Assembly: GCA_903921455.1 (NCBI GenBank)
Contig: CAIXPZ010000020.1
Coordinates: forward strand, 1 to 52,792
Length of the DNA: 52,792 nucleotides
DNA from: an uncultured Verrucomicrobia subdivision 3 bacterium
GTDB taxonomy: Bacteria > Verrucomicrobiota > Verrucomicrobiae > Limisphaerales > UBA11358
Direction: 5' to 3'
In this document: positions 21,947 through 32,218 of the stretch, one piece after another
Numbering within the stretch: position 1 is the first letter of the stretch
Layout of the letters: the number at the start of each line of letters is the position of its first letter
The notes under the pieces: generated by a model
The model's database searches: none
Told to the model about the DNA's origin: nothing
Seen by the model: the letters and a program-made list of their open reading frames with translations, nothing else
Position numbers and translations under genes: made by a program

Positions 21947-22775
21947 GGCGCGTTGGTGAAATACTGCGAACGGTAAAAGAACAGGTAACCATCGTTAGGA
22001 TCCGGCGCCAACTGGCCGGCGACGGACGTGCGGAAGGTCTGGCGGCCGGCGCCCACCTTGCCGTTGGGCAGTTGGGGCCAAATGAACGTCATCCGCAGTT
22101 CGTGCAGATTGCCGTTGAGCTGCTTGCTAAAACCGGCAAGCGGACTGTTCGTGTCAAACGCCACCGCTGCGTTCACGCAATAGACGCGGTAGGCAAAGGT
22201 GTCGTCGCGCATGATCGGGTTGTTCTGCGGCGGCTTTTCCGCCGCCAGCCCGCTGATGGAACGGACATAGGCGATGACGTGGTTGCTGTAGCCGTTATAA
22301 TTATAGGGCGGGAAAGCCTGGGGAATGCCGTTGTTATCGGTGAACTGCGGCGTGCTCATCACGCCGACGATGCGCGCACCGTTGGTGAGGTAAGCATTGT
22401 CCCAGCCGATGGTGTCGGAGCTGGGCGAACCACCGACATATTGGACGCGGTAATTGGTGACGGCATAGACATTGTTCGTCAGGTTGTCCGCGCCGCGCGC
22501 GGCGTTGCGCACGGCTTCGAGCAGCACGGTGGCGTCCTGGTTGATGACGGTCTCCTCGCGGTTATCGCGCTGGGTGTTCATGCCGAAGGGCAACACACCG
22601 ATGATGGCCACGAGGGCAAAGCCGATGATGGCGAGGCAGATCGCGATCTCGATCATCGTGAAACCCGAGGCATTGCCAATTGCCAATTGCCAATTGCCCA
22701 TTTGGAACCGGCGCGACGCGGATGAATTTTCCGGACGCCGGACGCCGGACAATTGGAAATTGGAATTGGGAAATT

Positions 22776-22779
<4 letters not shown>
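21943..22779 (-). CDS. Verru_Chthon cassette protein C-like prepilin
   Basis: The 278-residue protein has prepilin motif SG followed by FTMIEIAICLAIIGFALVAIIGVLPFGMNTQRDNREETVINQDATVLLEAVRNA. The motif with Glu+5, the hydrophobic helix and GVLPFGMN are typical of PilV/GspI-like minor pseudopilins. The start is ATG 22779, overlapping the stop of D by 4 bases (ATGA). The leader of about 38 residues contains translated heptamers (NWQLAIGN). It would be membrane-inserted and then built into a filament or its tip; the partner genes A, B and D are adjacent. Confidence 0.82.
22672..22776 (-). repeat. Twin heptamer-array element in cassette C leader
   Basis: ATTGCCA x4 with one change (22672-22703), a spacer of about 46 bp, and a partly decayed ATTGGAA array (22750-22776) ending beside the ATG. 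In length and layout it matches the copies in A and B. Confidence 0.8.
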
Positions 22780-23687
<908 letters not shown>

Positions 23688-23691
23688 AAAT

Positions 23692-24465
23692 TTACTGCCA
23701 GCTCAAGACGTTGTCCTTGTTATCGCCAAAGATGGCGGGGCCGCCGACGGTTTTTTTATCCGGGCCGGCGGACCAGACCATGACTTTGCCGTGATAGAGA
23801 AAGTGGTCGCCATTGCCGCCGGCATCCACGGGATTGAAGAGGCCGTTGTAACCGCTGGTCCCGCCCGACTGCGACACGGTTTTTTGACAATAAAAAACAT
23901 CGCTGGTGCCCTGCTCGTTGTAACTGGTGTTCATGGTGATGACGTAAGGATTGCCCCACGGGTCGCGATACACCAGATCCGTGCCCACGCCGGGCGACGT
24001 GGTGTCGCCGGACATCTTGGCGTTGAGATATTTGACCTGCTTGGGATTCTTGACGTGGTTGGCATTGGCCGTCGCACCGCCGGTGGGATAGGCGGTCAAA
24101 TCCATCAGGATGGAGATGACGTTGTTGTTGTTGTCGAAAGCGTAGTTGCCACCCGCGCCAGCCGCCCAGGTGATGTTGGCCTGGGGGGGGGTGATATAAC
24201 CGCAGGTGAAGTCATTGACGCCCGCCGCCGTCTGCTCGGCGGCGGTGATGGGAAAACGGCTATAGTCCTGGTCGTAAGCATTGATGGCACTCACGAGGTC
24301 GGCCATTTCGGTCCGGGCCTTGGTCTTCTGGGCGGCGACCTTGCCCTTGACCAGCACGGGCAACAGCATGCCGGCCAGAATGCCGATGATGGCGATGACG
24401 ACGAGGAGCTCGGTGAGGGTGAAGGCGGCGCGATTGGCGCGGACCGGAGAAATTTTATTTTTCAT
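23692..24465 (-). CDS. GspG-like pseudopilin
   Basis: I chose ATG 24465 (MKNKISPVRANRAA), which gives a normal 15-residue leader and 257 residues in all; the open frame extends further upstream, but that stretch does not resemble protein. The prepilin motif is FTLTELLVVIAIIGILAGMLLPVL, followed by an amphipathic helix and a DPWGNPYVI motif, the signature of GspG major pseudopilins of type II secretion. GspG forms the body of the pseudopilus in the periplasm. Unlike its neighbours, the leader contains no heptamer array. The stop is four bases before cassette D, so it probably shares that transcript. About 195 bases separate it from the upstream pseudopilin. Confidence 0.87.
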   Translation of the reverse strand: MKNKISPVRANRAAFTLTELLVVIAIIGILAGMLLPVLVKGKVAAQKTKARTEMADLVSAINAYDQDYSRFPITAAEQTAAGVNDFTCGYITPPQANITWAAGAGGNYAFDNNNNVISILMDLTAYPTGGATANANHVKNPKQVKYLNAKMSGDTTSPGVGTDLVYRDPWGNPYVITMNTSYNEQGTSDVFYCQKTVSQSGGTSGYNGLFNPVDAGGNGDHFLYHGKVMVWSAGPDKKTVGGPAIFGDNKDNVLSWQ

Positions 24466-24659
24466 AGGTTTAGCGAGGTTTTGGCGACGGACAGGATGGG
24501 GCAAAAGGGTCGCGGCGGGCAATGGTTTTGTGGGAGCGCCCCGGCGGATTTCGAGGCCCTGGCGCAGACGGATGGACGGGCACCACGTGCAATCATGCCA
24601 CTCGATCTGCAGGGAGCATTGCCAGCAATCGGGGCCGTTGGTGGGATTTAAAAACATGG

Positions 24660-25439
24660 TCAGGGGAGAGGGCTGTTCAGCTGCACCGTCCGGCTCCAAT
24701 TGCAGATGAGATTGGTCTGGCCCTTGATGACGAGCTGCACCCACAAGTCGTAGCCATTCGGATTGTTCACGCCGGGATAGACGTAGCGGAAGGGATTCAC
24801 GCCGGGAGACATGGGCGGGTAAGTGTCGGCCGGCCCGCCGACGGAGGTGACGATCATGGTGGTGCGCACCGAATTATTCGTGACGTATTCGTTGAACTGG
24901 CTGGGCTTCAGGCCGGCCAGAAAATTCTTGGCACTGATGGCATCCTCGCTGCCGCCCTGGACGGGAACCGAGTTCACCACGCCGCCCACCCCGTAAGCCT
25001 GGAGATATTGGGCCTCGCTGATGGTCGAAACGCCATCCAGGGTGGTGAAGGTTTTGGCGACCGAATTATGCGTGACGCCGGCGAGCTCGTAGTAAAGCTG
25101 GCTCAGCAGGGAGCTGTCGGCGGGCAGCGCATAGGTTTTTTTGTTGCCCGGCGGATACGCGCCATATTTGGCCTTGTAACCCTCCAGCGCCGTCGCCAGG
25201 CGCTCCAATTCCACGCGCGCCACTTTTTTGTACTGGGCCTCCTTCACTTTGGACAAGACGGGAATGGTAAACCCCGCGAGCACGCCCATGATGGAGATGA
25301 CGACGAGCAGCTCGGTGAGGGTGAAACCGAAAGAGTGACGGGTGGCGGGTGACGGGTGACGGGAACCGCCACGGTCCGTCGGCACCGGCCGGCCAGTGGT
25401 CACCGGCCACTGGTGACTGTTAGTTTTCATAAGGTTCAT
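24660..25439 (-). CDS. Second GspG-like pseudopilin
   Basis: About 259 residues from ATG 25439, which overlaps the brnA stop by ATGA; ATG 25430 (MKTNSHQ) is an equally reasonable start. The prepilin motif is FTLTELLVVISIMGVLAGFTIPVLSKVKEAQYKK. The later NPFRYVYPGVNNPNGYDLW resembles the conserved C-terminal region of GspG. The leader of about 35 residues is again a translation of two heptamer arrays with a short spacer. It would act in the same filament as the GspG and cassette proteins. Its overlap with an antitoxin gene is unusual for a pseudopilin. Confidence 0.83.
   Translation of the reverse strand: MNLMKTNSHQWPVTTGRPVPTDRGGSRHPSPATRHSFGFTLTELLVVISIMGVLAGFTIPVLSKVKEAQYKKVARVELERLATALEGYKAKYGAYPPGNKKTYALPADSSLLSQLYYELAGVTHNSVAKTFTTLDGVSTISEAQYLQAYGVGGVVNSVPVQGGSEDAISAKNFLAGLKPSQFNEYVTNNSVRTTMIVTSVGGPADTYPPMSPGVNPFRYVYPGVNNPNGYDLWVQLVIKGQTNLICNWSRTVQLNSPLP
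25335..25420 (-). repeat. Twin heptamer-array element in second GspG-like leader
   Basis: GTGACGG x4 with one change (25335-25362), a 20-bp spacer, then a heptamer series alternating TGGTCAC and CGGCCAC types (25383-25420), ending just inside the start codons. The layout matches the cassette leaders, with different heptamers. Confidence 0.8.
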
Positions 25440-25711
25440 CGTTCGCGTAATTCCTGCTCCATGCGCTCGCTCAACCATTGCTTGACCATGCTCTGATAAT
25501 TCAGATAGCGCATCCGGGCGAGCCGCTTGATGCGCGCCAGCATGCGCGGATCAAACCGCAGCGTAATCGTCACGGATTCGGACGACTCGGAACTGCCGGC
25601 GACGGCAGCCTCCATCAGGCGCAGGTCGGGGCGGTTCTCCGCCCAGAACACCGCCTCAGCCGACTCGCTATCGAAAATCGGCACGTCTTCCCAGTTGGCA
25701 AAAGTTTGCAC
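25436..25711 (-). CDS. brnA: BrnA-like antitoxin
   Basis: This 91-residue protein has a C-terminal ribbon-helix-helix-like region, SVTITLRFDPRMLARIKRLARMRYLNYQSMVKQWLSERMEQEL, as in BrnA/CopG-type antitoxins that bind DNA and neutralise the cognate toxin. The N-terminal part (VPIFDSESAEAVFWAENRPDL) fits the toxin-binding half. It lies 16 bases after the BrnT-like gene, in the usual toxin-first order. Its stop overlaps the start of the pseudopilin gene. Autorepression through the palindrome upstream of brnT is inferred. Confidence 0.8.
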   Translation of the reverse strand: MQTFANWEDVPIFDSESAEAVFWAENRPDLRLMEAAVAGSSESSESVTITLRFDPRMLARIKRLARMRYLNYQSMVKQWLSERMEQELRER

Positions 25712-25727
25712 GGCAAAAAATACTCCA

Positions 25728-26009
25728 CTACGAGAGCGTCTGATCCAACTTACGCTGATAGAAGAACCGCTCCTCCGGCGCGAACACGCGCGCCATAAGC
25801 ACGCGCACCGATTTGCCGTTCGTCCGGTAGACGCTGTAAACGCCGACGCCGCCGGCGGACATACCCAGGTTGAAGAACCGCGCCTGCACCCCGAAGCGAG
25901 GCGTGTCCGGCATCAGCCGGACCGCAAACGGATCCTCAAACGACTCTTCTATTTCCCGTTGGGTCAAAGAACCAAGCTCAAAAGGCGGATTATTCCAATC
26001 GAACTCCAT
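25728..26009 (-). CDS. brnT: BrnT-like ribonuclease toxin
   Basis: The 93-residue protein begins MEFDWNNPPFELGSLTQREIEESFEDPFAVRLMPD and ends with VRVLMARVFAPEERFFYQRKLDQTLS. It matches the plan of BrnT (RelE-fold) toxins: a short EFDW start, a helix with EIEESFEDP, central strands and a C-terminal R-x-x-Y-like basic end. The family cleaves RNA and arrests growth. The R/K and Y residues at the end are consistent with activity, but the catalytic set could not be verified. It is paired with the downstream antitoxin and preceded by its own promoter/operator. Confidence 0.7.
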   Translation of the reverse strand: MEFDWNNPPFELGSLTQREIEESFEDPFAVRLMPDTPRFGVQARFFNLGMSAGGVGVYSVYRTNGKSVRVLMARVFAPEERFFYQRKLDQTLS

Positions 26010-26041
26010 AAAGGGTCAGATGTAAATAGTTCGCCCATGCA

Positions 26042-26084
26042 ATGTGTATACAATGTATTTACACATGAGGTTGGTTTTTGTCAA
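26042..26084 (-). promoter_or_regulatory. brnTA promoter with overlapping operator-like palindrome
   Basis: On the minus strand TTGACA (26079-26084) is followed, after 17 bases, by TAAATA (26056-26061), a sigma-70-like pair. A 25-bp dyad covers the -10: outer arms ATGTGTA (26042-26048) and TACACAT (26060-26066), inner arms TACA/TGTA (26049-26057). A similar half-site (ATGTAAATA) lies near 26017. This fits autoregulation by the BrnA antitoxin. Confidence 0.6.
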
Positions 26085-26113
26085 GTTTGCCTCTGAAAAT
26101 TGATTCAGCCGGG

Positions 26114-27430
26114 TTATTCCTTCTTACCGTCACCCTCACCGCTCAAGGTGGTGATCATGGCAATCAGGGGCAGGAACATCGCGATCACGATGCTGCCGAC
26201 GATGACGGCCAGGAACACGATCATGATCGGCTCCAGCAGCGAGGTCATGGCCGCGACGGCGTTATCCACTTCCTCGTCGTAGTTATCGGCGATCTTGAGC
26301 AACATTTCCGGCAGGGCGCCGGTCTGCTCACCGACGTCCACCATGCTGATGACCATGGGGGGGAACACGCGGGAGGCTTCGAGCGGCGCGGTGATGGTTT
26401 CGCCTTCCTTGACGCTTTCGTGCACCTGGGCGACGGCGTTGGCGATGATGACATTGCCGGCGGTCTCCTTGACGATGGTCAGGGCCTGCAAGATGGGCAC
26501 ACCGCTGCTGACGAGCGTGCCCAAGGTGCGGGTGAAGCGGGAGATGGAAACCTTGGTCACGACCGGGCCGGTGGGGGGCATGATGAGCTTGACCTTATCC
26601 CAGGCATGGCGGCCGAATTTGGTCTTGATGAACAGGAGAAACAGCACCACGACCACGGCGACGGCGCCCATGGTGGGCAAAATGTGGTCCTTGATCATGT
26701 CGCTGAGCCAAAGGACAAACAAGGTGAACCCGGGCATGGTGATGCCCATGCCGCTAAACACGTCCTTGAATTTGGGGACGACGAAGCACATCAGCAGAAT
26801 CATGATGCCCACGGCCACGATCAACACGGCGATGGGGTAAAACAGCGCCGCCTTGACCTTGCCCTTGATCTTCTGGGCCTTTTCGGAAAATTCCGCGAGG
26901 CGCTTCAGCACGACTTCCAGCACACCGCCGAGCTCGCCGGCCTTGACCATGTTCACGAACAGGCGGTTGAACACTTTGGGGTGCTGCGCCAGCGCCTCGG
27001 AAAAGGTGCTGCCGCCCTCGATGGAGGTGGCCAGCTCGGCCAGAATCCGTTTCAGGGCAGCCGAGCGCTCCTGTTTTTCCAGCACGCGCAGCCCGCGCAA
27101 CAGCGGCAGACCGGCATCCACCAGCGTGGCCAGCTGGCGGGTGAAGGTGGTCAGCACCTTGGGCTTCACGCCGCCGCCGAGGCCGGGAATCTTTAAATTT
27201 AAATTGATGTTAAGGCCGCCTTTTTTACCGCCGGACCTGGCTTTGGCGGCCGGCTTGCCCTTGGATTTTTTGGCGGCGGCCTTGTCCTCCCGGTCCGCCT
27301 CGGTGATCTTGGTGGGGAACAGCCCCATCTCCTTCACGCGCCCGATGGCCTCGTTCTGGCTGCCCACTTCGATACTGCCCTTGGTTTCGTTGCCACGGGC
27401 GTCGAGGGCGACATAATTATATTTAGGCAT
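26114..27430 (-). CDS. pilC: Type IV pilus/type II secretion inner-membrane platform protein
   Basis: The 438-residue protein is a PilC/GspF family member. It begins MPKYNYVALDARGNETKGSIE, the normal family start. A basic linker (KKSKGKPAAKARSGGKKGG) precedes two homologous GspF domains (FTRQLATLVDAGLPLLRGLRVLE and FTRTLGTLVSSGVPILQALTIV), with three membrane segments near residues 205, 255 and 410. It is the platform on which the ATPases act to build or retract filaments. It starts six bases after the stop of the upstream ATPase gene, so the two are co-transcribed. Confidence 0.95.
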   Translation of the reverse strand: MPKYNYVALDARGNETKGSIEVGSQNEAIGRVKEMGLFPTKITEADREDKAAAKKSKGKPAAKARSGGKKGGLNINLNLKIPGLGGGVKPKVLTTFTRQLATLVDAGLPLLRGLRVLEKQERSAALKRILAELATSIEGGSTFSEALAQHPKVFNRLFVNMVKAGELGGVLEVVLKRLAEFSEKAQKIKGKVKAALFYPIAVLIVAVGIMILLMCFVVPKFKDVFSGMGITMPGFTLFVLWLSDMIKDHILPTMGAVAVVVVLFLLFIKTKFGRHAWDKVKLIMPPTGPVVTKVSISRFTRTLGTLVSSGVPILQALTIVKETAGNVIIANAVAQVHESVKEGETITAPLEASRVFPPMVISMVDVGEQTGALPEMLLKIADNYDEEVDNAVAAMTSLLEPIMIVFLAVIVGSIVIAMFLPLIAMITTLSGEGDGKKE

Positions 27431-27436
27431 GGCGGA

Positions 27437-29137
27437 TCAGGTGTATTTGACGACTTCGTCAATGGTTGTATCACCGTCGAATATGCCGCGCAAGCCGTCT
27501 TCGCGCAAGGTGACCATGCCCAGCTCCACGGCTTTCTGGCGGACCACGACGGTCGGGGCGCGCTCGTTGACGAGGTTGCGGATGGCATCGCTGACGATGA
27601 GCAGCTCAAAAATACCCTTGCGGCCCTTGTAGCCGGTGTCATTGCAGACGGAACAGCCGCGGCCGTAATGAAAAATCTTGTCGCCCAAGTCATGCGGCGA
27701 CAGGCCGAGCAGCGACAGCTGCTGCTCGGTCGGCTCAAACGGCGTCCGGCAATTCTTGCAGATCGTGCGGACGAGCCGCTGGCCGAGCACGGCCATCAGC
27801 GTGGAGGAAATCAAAAACGGCTCCACGCCCATGTCCACGAGGCGCGTGACGGCGCCGGGCGAATCATTGGTGTGCAGCGAGCTCAAGACCAAGTGACCGG
27901 TCAGCGACGCCTGAATGGAAATCTGGGCCGTCACCAGGTCGCGGATTTCCCCGACCATGATGATGTCCGGGTCCTGGCGCAAAAAGGATTTCAGCGCCTT
28001 GGCGAAAGTCATGCCCTGCGCCTCGTTGACGGCCACCTGCATGATGCCCTCGATATCGAACTCCACCGGGTCCTCGGCCGTCAGCAGCTTGGAATCGATG
28101 GTATTGACGCGGCGCAGGCAGGAATAGAGCGTGGTGGTCTTGCCGCAGCCGGTCGGGCCGGTGACGACGAAAATGCCGTTGGGCCGCTGGATGACCTCGG
28201 TGGTGAAATCGTAAACGTATTTCGGGAAGCCGAGCGACTCGATCTCCAAATTCACCGACGAGCGGTCGAGCACGCGCAGCACGATGGATTCGCCGAAGGC
28301 GGTGGGCAGCGTGCTCACGCGCAAATCGATCTGCTTGCCCCCGAGCTGCAGGTTGATACGACCGTCCTGCGGCAGGCGCATCTCGGAAATGTTGAGATTC
28401 GCCATGATCTTGATGCGGGAGGCGACCGGCAGCGCGAGATGCTTCGGCGGCGGGGCCATTTCGTAAAGCGCGCCGTCCACGCGGTAGCGGATGCGGAACT
28501 CCGTCTCAAACGGTTCGAAGTGAATATCGCTCGCGCGGTCCTGCACGGCCTGCTGCAAGACGAGGTTCACGAACTTGACGATGGGCACCTGGTTGGCCAG
28601 CTCCTCGGCGGCCTTGGTGCTATCGCCCACCGACTTGGCGTCCAGCACGAGCTTCTCATCGCCCAGCTCCTTCAAAATCTCGGCGAAACTCTCATTCTCC
28701 TCCTGCCCGTAAAGCCGCTCAATCGACCGGGAGATATCCCCCGGATCGGCCACGACCACCTGCACATCGCGCTTGGCGATGAAGAGAATCTCATCCGACT
28801 TGGCAGGGTCGAGCGGGTCGGCCAGCGCCACCTGCAACATCCCGTCCTTGAACCCCACCGGCAGACATTTATACATCTGCGCCACCTTGGCGGGAATCAG
28901 CTTCAGCACGTCCTGGGGAATTTCGCGATCCTTCAACGACACCACCTCCGTGCCAAGCGCCGTCGCCATGACGTGGAGGATGTCGTCCAGCTTCATGATG
29001 CCGAAGTCCTGCAACACCTGGATGACCGGCGCGGCGTTGCGCTTCAGCTCGCCCGCCACCTCCTCATACTGGAGATCGTCGAGCAGCCCCTGGCCGTGAA
29101 GGAGGGAGAGCAGCGGATTATTGATTTCTTCGGACAT
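27437..29137 (-). CDS. PilB/GspE-family assembly ATPase (copy 2)
   Basis: This 566-residue ATPase drives pilus or pseudopilus extension from the cytoplasm. An N-terminal GspEN/MshEN domain (about 1-160) is followed by the catalytic core. Walker A is GPTGCGKT at residues 327-334, preceded by RLPQDGRI, with Asp-box and Walker B region ([13 protein letters not shown]) and His-box ([13 protein letters not shown]). A tetra-cysteine zinc site CKNC...CSVC is present near the end. It sits between pilT (8 bases upstream) and pilC (6 bases downstream). It is a clear paralogue of the ATPase at 30351-32057, so this cluster has two extension motors. Confidence 0.93.
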   Translation of the reverse strand: MSEEINNPLLSLLHGQGLLDDLQYEEVAGELKRNAAPVIQVLQDFGIMKLDDILHVMATALGTEVVSLKDREIPQDVLKLIPAKVAQMYKCLPVGFKDGMLQVALADPLDPAKSDEILFIAKRDVQVVVADPGDISRSIERLYGQEENESFAEILKELGDEKLVLDAKSVGDSTKAAEELANQVPIVKFVNLVLQQAVQDRASDIHFEPFETEFRIRYRVDGALYEMAPPPKHLALPVASRIKIMANLNISEMRLPQDGRINLQLGGKQIDLRVSTLPTAFGESIVLRVLDRSSVNLEIESLGFPKYVYDFTTEVIQRPNGIFVVTGPTGCGKTTTLYSCLRRVNTIDSKLLTAEDPVEFDIEGIMQVAVNEAQGMTFAKALKSFLRQDPDIIMVGEIRDLVTAQISIQASLTGHLVLSSLHTNDSPGAVTRLVDMGVEPFLISSTLMAVLGQRLVRTICKNCRTPFEPTEQQLSLLGLSPHDLGDKIFHYGRGCSVCNDTGYKGRKGIFELLIVSDAIRNLVNERAPTVVVRQKAVELGMVTLREDGLRGIFDGDTTIDEVVKYT

Positions 29138-29145
29138 GAACGAAA

Positions 29146-30249
29146 TTATTTTTTACCACCCTTGTCCACCGCCTGCGCCAGATCCAGCTCCTGCAGCTTG
29201 GCCAGGATGGTGGTCGGGTCCTGCGACTTGTTGATGACCTCCTCGCGGGCGATCATGCCGGCGAGATATTTATCAATCAAGAATGAGTCCAGCGTCACCA
29301 TGCCGTATTTCATGCCGGTCTGGATGTCCGACTGGATGCGGAACGTCTTATTATCGCGGATGAGCGCGGCGATGGACGGCGTGTTGATCATGATCTCGAA
29401 CGCGGCCACGCGGCCCGGCTTGTCAATGCGGGGAATGAGCAGCTGGGAAATGACCGCCTGCAACACGGTGGAAAGCTGGATGCGCACCATTTCCTGCTGG
29501 TTGGTGGGAAAGGCGTTCGTGAGACGGTCAATCGTCTTGGCCGCGCCGGTGGTGTGCAGCGTGCCGAAGACCAAGTGGCCCGTTTCGGCCGCCGTGATGG
29601 CGGCCTCGATCGTTTCCAAATCGCGCATTTCGCCGACCAGAATCATGTCCGGGTCCTGGCGGAGCGCGCGGCGGATGGCCTCGGCGAAATTCGGCACATC
29701 CACATGGACTTCGCGCTGGGTCACGAGCGACTTCTTGTGCTTGTGGTAATACTCGATGGGATCCTCAATCGTGATGAGATGCACTTCCTCGCGCGTCTCA
29801 TTGACGATGTTGAGCATGGAGGCGAGCGTGGTGGATTTGCCGGAACCCGTCGGGCCAGTGACCAGGATCAGACCGCGCGGCTTGAACAACAGATCCTTCA
29901 CCGATTCCGGCAACCCGATCTGCTCGTAGGTGAGCATCTTGCTGGGGATCTGCCGGAGCACCATGCCGAAATTGCCCTTCTCCTTGAACACGCTCACGCG
30001 GAAGCGCGCGGCCTCGCCGAACGCGAACGCGAAATCCGCGCCGCCGCGCTCGCGCACCTGCTGGATGTGCTCCTCGGACGTGATGCTGCGCATCAATTCC
30101 TCCGCCGTCTCCGGCGTCAGCGCCGGGCCCTCCACCCGGTGCAGCGTGCCGTGCACGCGAATGGTCGGCGAGGTGCCCACCCGCGTGTGCAAGTCGGACG
30201 CGCCTTCCGACACGACCAACTGCAGCAAATCTGACATGGCGTAAGACAT
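29146..30249 (-). CDS. pilT: Twitching motility/retraction ATPase
   Basis: PilT powers pilus retraction. The 367-residue length is typical. The N-terminus reads [18 protein letters not shown], as in PilT. Walker A is GPTGSGKS at residues 132-139, with the Asp/Walker B box ([14 protein letters not shown]) and the PilT-specific [11 protein letters not shown] and [22 protein letters not shown] 30249 touches a heptamer array; ATG 30237 (MSDLLQL) is an alternative start, and neither has a clear Shine-Dalgarno sequence. Its presence suggests a retractable type IV pilus rather than only a type II secretion system. Confidence 0.94.
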   Translation of the reverse strand: MSYAMSDLLQLVVSEGASDLHTRVGTSPTIRVHGTLHRVEGPALTPETAEELMRSITSEEHIQQVRERGGADFAFAFGEAARFRVSVFKEKGNFGMVLRQIPSKMLTYEQIGLPESVKDLLFKPRGLILVTGPTGSGKSTTLASMLNIVNETREEVHLITIEDPIEYYHKHKKSLVTQREVHVDVPNFAEAIRRALRQDPDMILVGEMRDLETIEAAITAAETGHLVFGTLHTTGAAKTIDRLTNAFPTNQQEMVRIQLSTVLQAVISQLLIPRIDKPGRVAAFEIMINTPSIAALIRDNKTFRIQSDIQTGMKYGMVTLDSFLIDKYLAGMIAREEVINKSQDPTTILAKLQELDLAQAVDKGGKK

Positions 30250-30343
30250 AAAAATTAAAAATTAAAAATTAAAAAGGCAAACGGCAGCGGCGCCAGCGAC
30301 GGAGTCCCGGCGGCCATTTTTAATTCTGCATTTTTCATTTTGA
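30249..30343 (-). repeat. Twin heptamer-array element between pilB and pilT
   Basis: TAAAAAT x3 plus TAAAAAG (30249-30276), a GC-rich 39-bp spacer, then four ATTTTTA-like heptamers (30316-30343). It fills almost the whole 101-bp gap between the pilB stop and the pilT start. The first array runs straight into the pilT start codon, where a ribosome binding site would be expected. Confidence 0.85.
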
Positions 30344-30350
30344 ATCCGTT

Positions 30351-32057
30351 TTAGCTATCGTCGCCGACGGTGGCGCGGATGACCTCCTCCGGCGTGGTGA
30401 GGCCGGCGAGCACCTTGCGGATGCCGTCCTCGCGCAACGTGCGCATGCCCATCTCGCGGGCGCGCTGGCGCAGCACCGTGGTCGGCACCCGGTCATAAAT
30501 CAATTTCCGGGCCTCGTCTTCCACGACAAAAATCTCGAAGATGCCGAAGCGCCCGCGGTTGCCGGTATTGTTGCAGTTCTGGCAGCCGCGGCCCTTCTGG
30601 ATGTTTGCATTCTTCACGTCATCCATGGTCAAGCCGAGGGAGCGCATCTCCTGCTCGGTCGGCTGATACGGGGCCATGCACTTCTTGCAGATTTTGCGGA
30701 CGAGGCGCTGCGCCATCAGGCAGCGGGTGGAGGAGGCGACCAGGAAGGGCTTCACGCCGATGTCCACGAGACGCGTGACGGCGCCGGGCGCGTCATTGGT
30801 GTGCAGCGTGGAGAACACCAGGTGACCGGTCAGCGACGCGTTGATGGCGATGGAGCCGGTCTCGATATCGCGGATTTCCCCGATCATCACGATGTTCGGC
30901 GCCTGACGGAGAATCGCGCGGAGCGCGGCGGCGAAGGTGAACCCCACCGCCTCGTGCACCTGCACCTGGTTGATGCCGGACAGCACATATTCCACCGGGT
31001 CCTCGACGGTGATGATCTTGCGGTCGGGCCGGTTGATGAAATTCAGGCAGGAATAGAGCGTGGTCGTCTTGCCGGACCCGGTCGGGCCGGTGACCAGCAG
31101 GATGCCGTCGGGCAGCGCGATGATGCGCTCGAAGGTCGCCTGGTCGTCGCTCAAGAAACCCAATTCCGGGAGACCGAGCCGCAGGCCTTCCTTGTCCAAA
31201 ATACGCATCACGATGCTTTCGCCGTGATTCGTCGGCAGGCAGGAAACGCGCAAGTCGATCAGCTTGCTGCCGATCTTCGTCTGGATGCGGCCGTCCTGCG
31301 GCACGCGATGTTCCGAGATGACCATGCCCGCCTGAATCTTCAAGCGCGCGATGACCGGCGCCTGCAACCGCTTCGGCGGCGACTTCATCTCCTGCATCAT
31401 GCCGTCAATGCGGTAGCGGAGGCGAAAGCGCTTCTCCAGCGGCTCGAGGTGGATATCCGACGCGCGCAGCTTGAAGGCGTCCACGATGATCTGATTCACC
31501 AGGCGGATGAGCGGCGCGTCCGCCTCGACTTCGCCGACCTCCTCAATTTTCGCGACGTGGACATTCTCCTCCGTCAGCTCCTGCATGACATCCTTGAAGA
31601 TGCCGGCGTCCATGGATTTTTTCTCGCCGCCGTAATACTTGCCCAGCGCCGCCTCGATGTCCGGCTCGGACGCCACGCGCAGCTCGATTTCCGTGTTCAG
31701 CAGATGCGTGAGGGAATCGATGGTGTTGAGGTCGGACGGGTCGGCGATGGCCACGGCCACCTTGCCTTCGGTCTTGAAAACGGGGATGACGCGGTATTTC
31801 TTGGCGATGTCGCGGGGGACAATGGCGATGACCTCGTCCTCGATCCGCATGTTGGCGAGGTGAACGACCTCCGCGCCGAACTGCGCGGCCTTGGCCTGGG
31901 TGACGTCGCCGGGGCGGATGACCTTGTTGGCCACCAATAAATCCACGACGCCCACGCCGGCGGCGTTGGCCTCCTCGCGGGACCGGGCGACCACCTCGGC
32001 GGTGGTGAAGCCAAGGTCAACCAGCAGGTCCAGCAAATAATCGTCTTTTTCTGCCAC
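30351..32057 (-). CDS. pilB: Type IV pilus assembly ATPase (copy 1)
   Basis: This 568-residue PilB/GspE family ATPase has an N-terminal MshEN-like domain (LLDLLVDLGFTTAEVVARS), Walker A GPTGSGKT at residues 324-331, Walker B region (RQAPNIVMIGEIRD), the GHLVFSTLHTNDAPGA box and a CKKC...CQNC zinc site. It is the first ATPase of the cluster. It is 161 bases downstream of a 50-residue membrane protein and 101 bases upstream of pilT. Which of the two PilB-like motors serves a retractable pilus and which serves the pseudopilin cassette cannot be told from sequence alone. Confidence 0.94.
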   Translation of the reverse strand: MAEKDDYLLDLLVDLGFTTAEVVARSREEANAAGVGVVDLLVANKVIRPGDVTQAKAAQFGAEVVHLANMRIEDEVIAIVPRDIAKKYRVIPVFKTEGKVAVAIADPSDLNTIDSLTHLLNTEIELRVASEPDIEAALGKYYGGEKKSMDAGIFKDVMQELTEENVHVAKIEEVGEVEADAPLIRLVNQIIVDAFKLRASDIHLEPLEKRFRLRYRIDGMMQEMKSPPKRLQAPVIARLKIQAGMVISEHRVPQDGRIQTKIGSKLIDLRVSCLPTNHGESIVMRILDKEGLRLGLPELGFLSDDQATFERIIALPDGILLVTGPTGSGKTTTLYSCLNFINRPDRKIITVEDPVEYVLSGINQVQVHEAVGFTFAAALRAILRQAPNIVMIGEIRDIETGSIAINASLTGHLVFSTLHTNDAPGAVTRLVDIGVKPFLVASSTRCLMAQRLVRKICKKCMAPYQPTEQEMRSLGLTMDDVKNANIQKGRGCQNCNNTGNRGRFGIFEIFVVEDEARKLIYDRVPTTVLRQRAREMGMRTLREDGIRKVLAGLTTPEEVIRATVGDDS

Positions 32058-32218
32058 GAGATTTTTTCCGCCGCCCTACTATTAAATTCGGGATTCGCGG
32101 GACAGAAAGTTTTCATTTGCAGGCACAAAAGTCAATGCCGACGCGAAACCTTTTGCGGGAAAACCGCCGGGGAAAATCCGCCAGCCACCGCTCACGGGCA
32201 GCCGGCCGGCCGGCAACC

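Noticed and set aside
24466..24744. 93-codon N-terminal extension of the GspG-like gene
   Set aside because: The extension lacks a signal-like pattern and would bury the prepilin leader; ATG 24465 gives a normal 15-residue leader.
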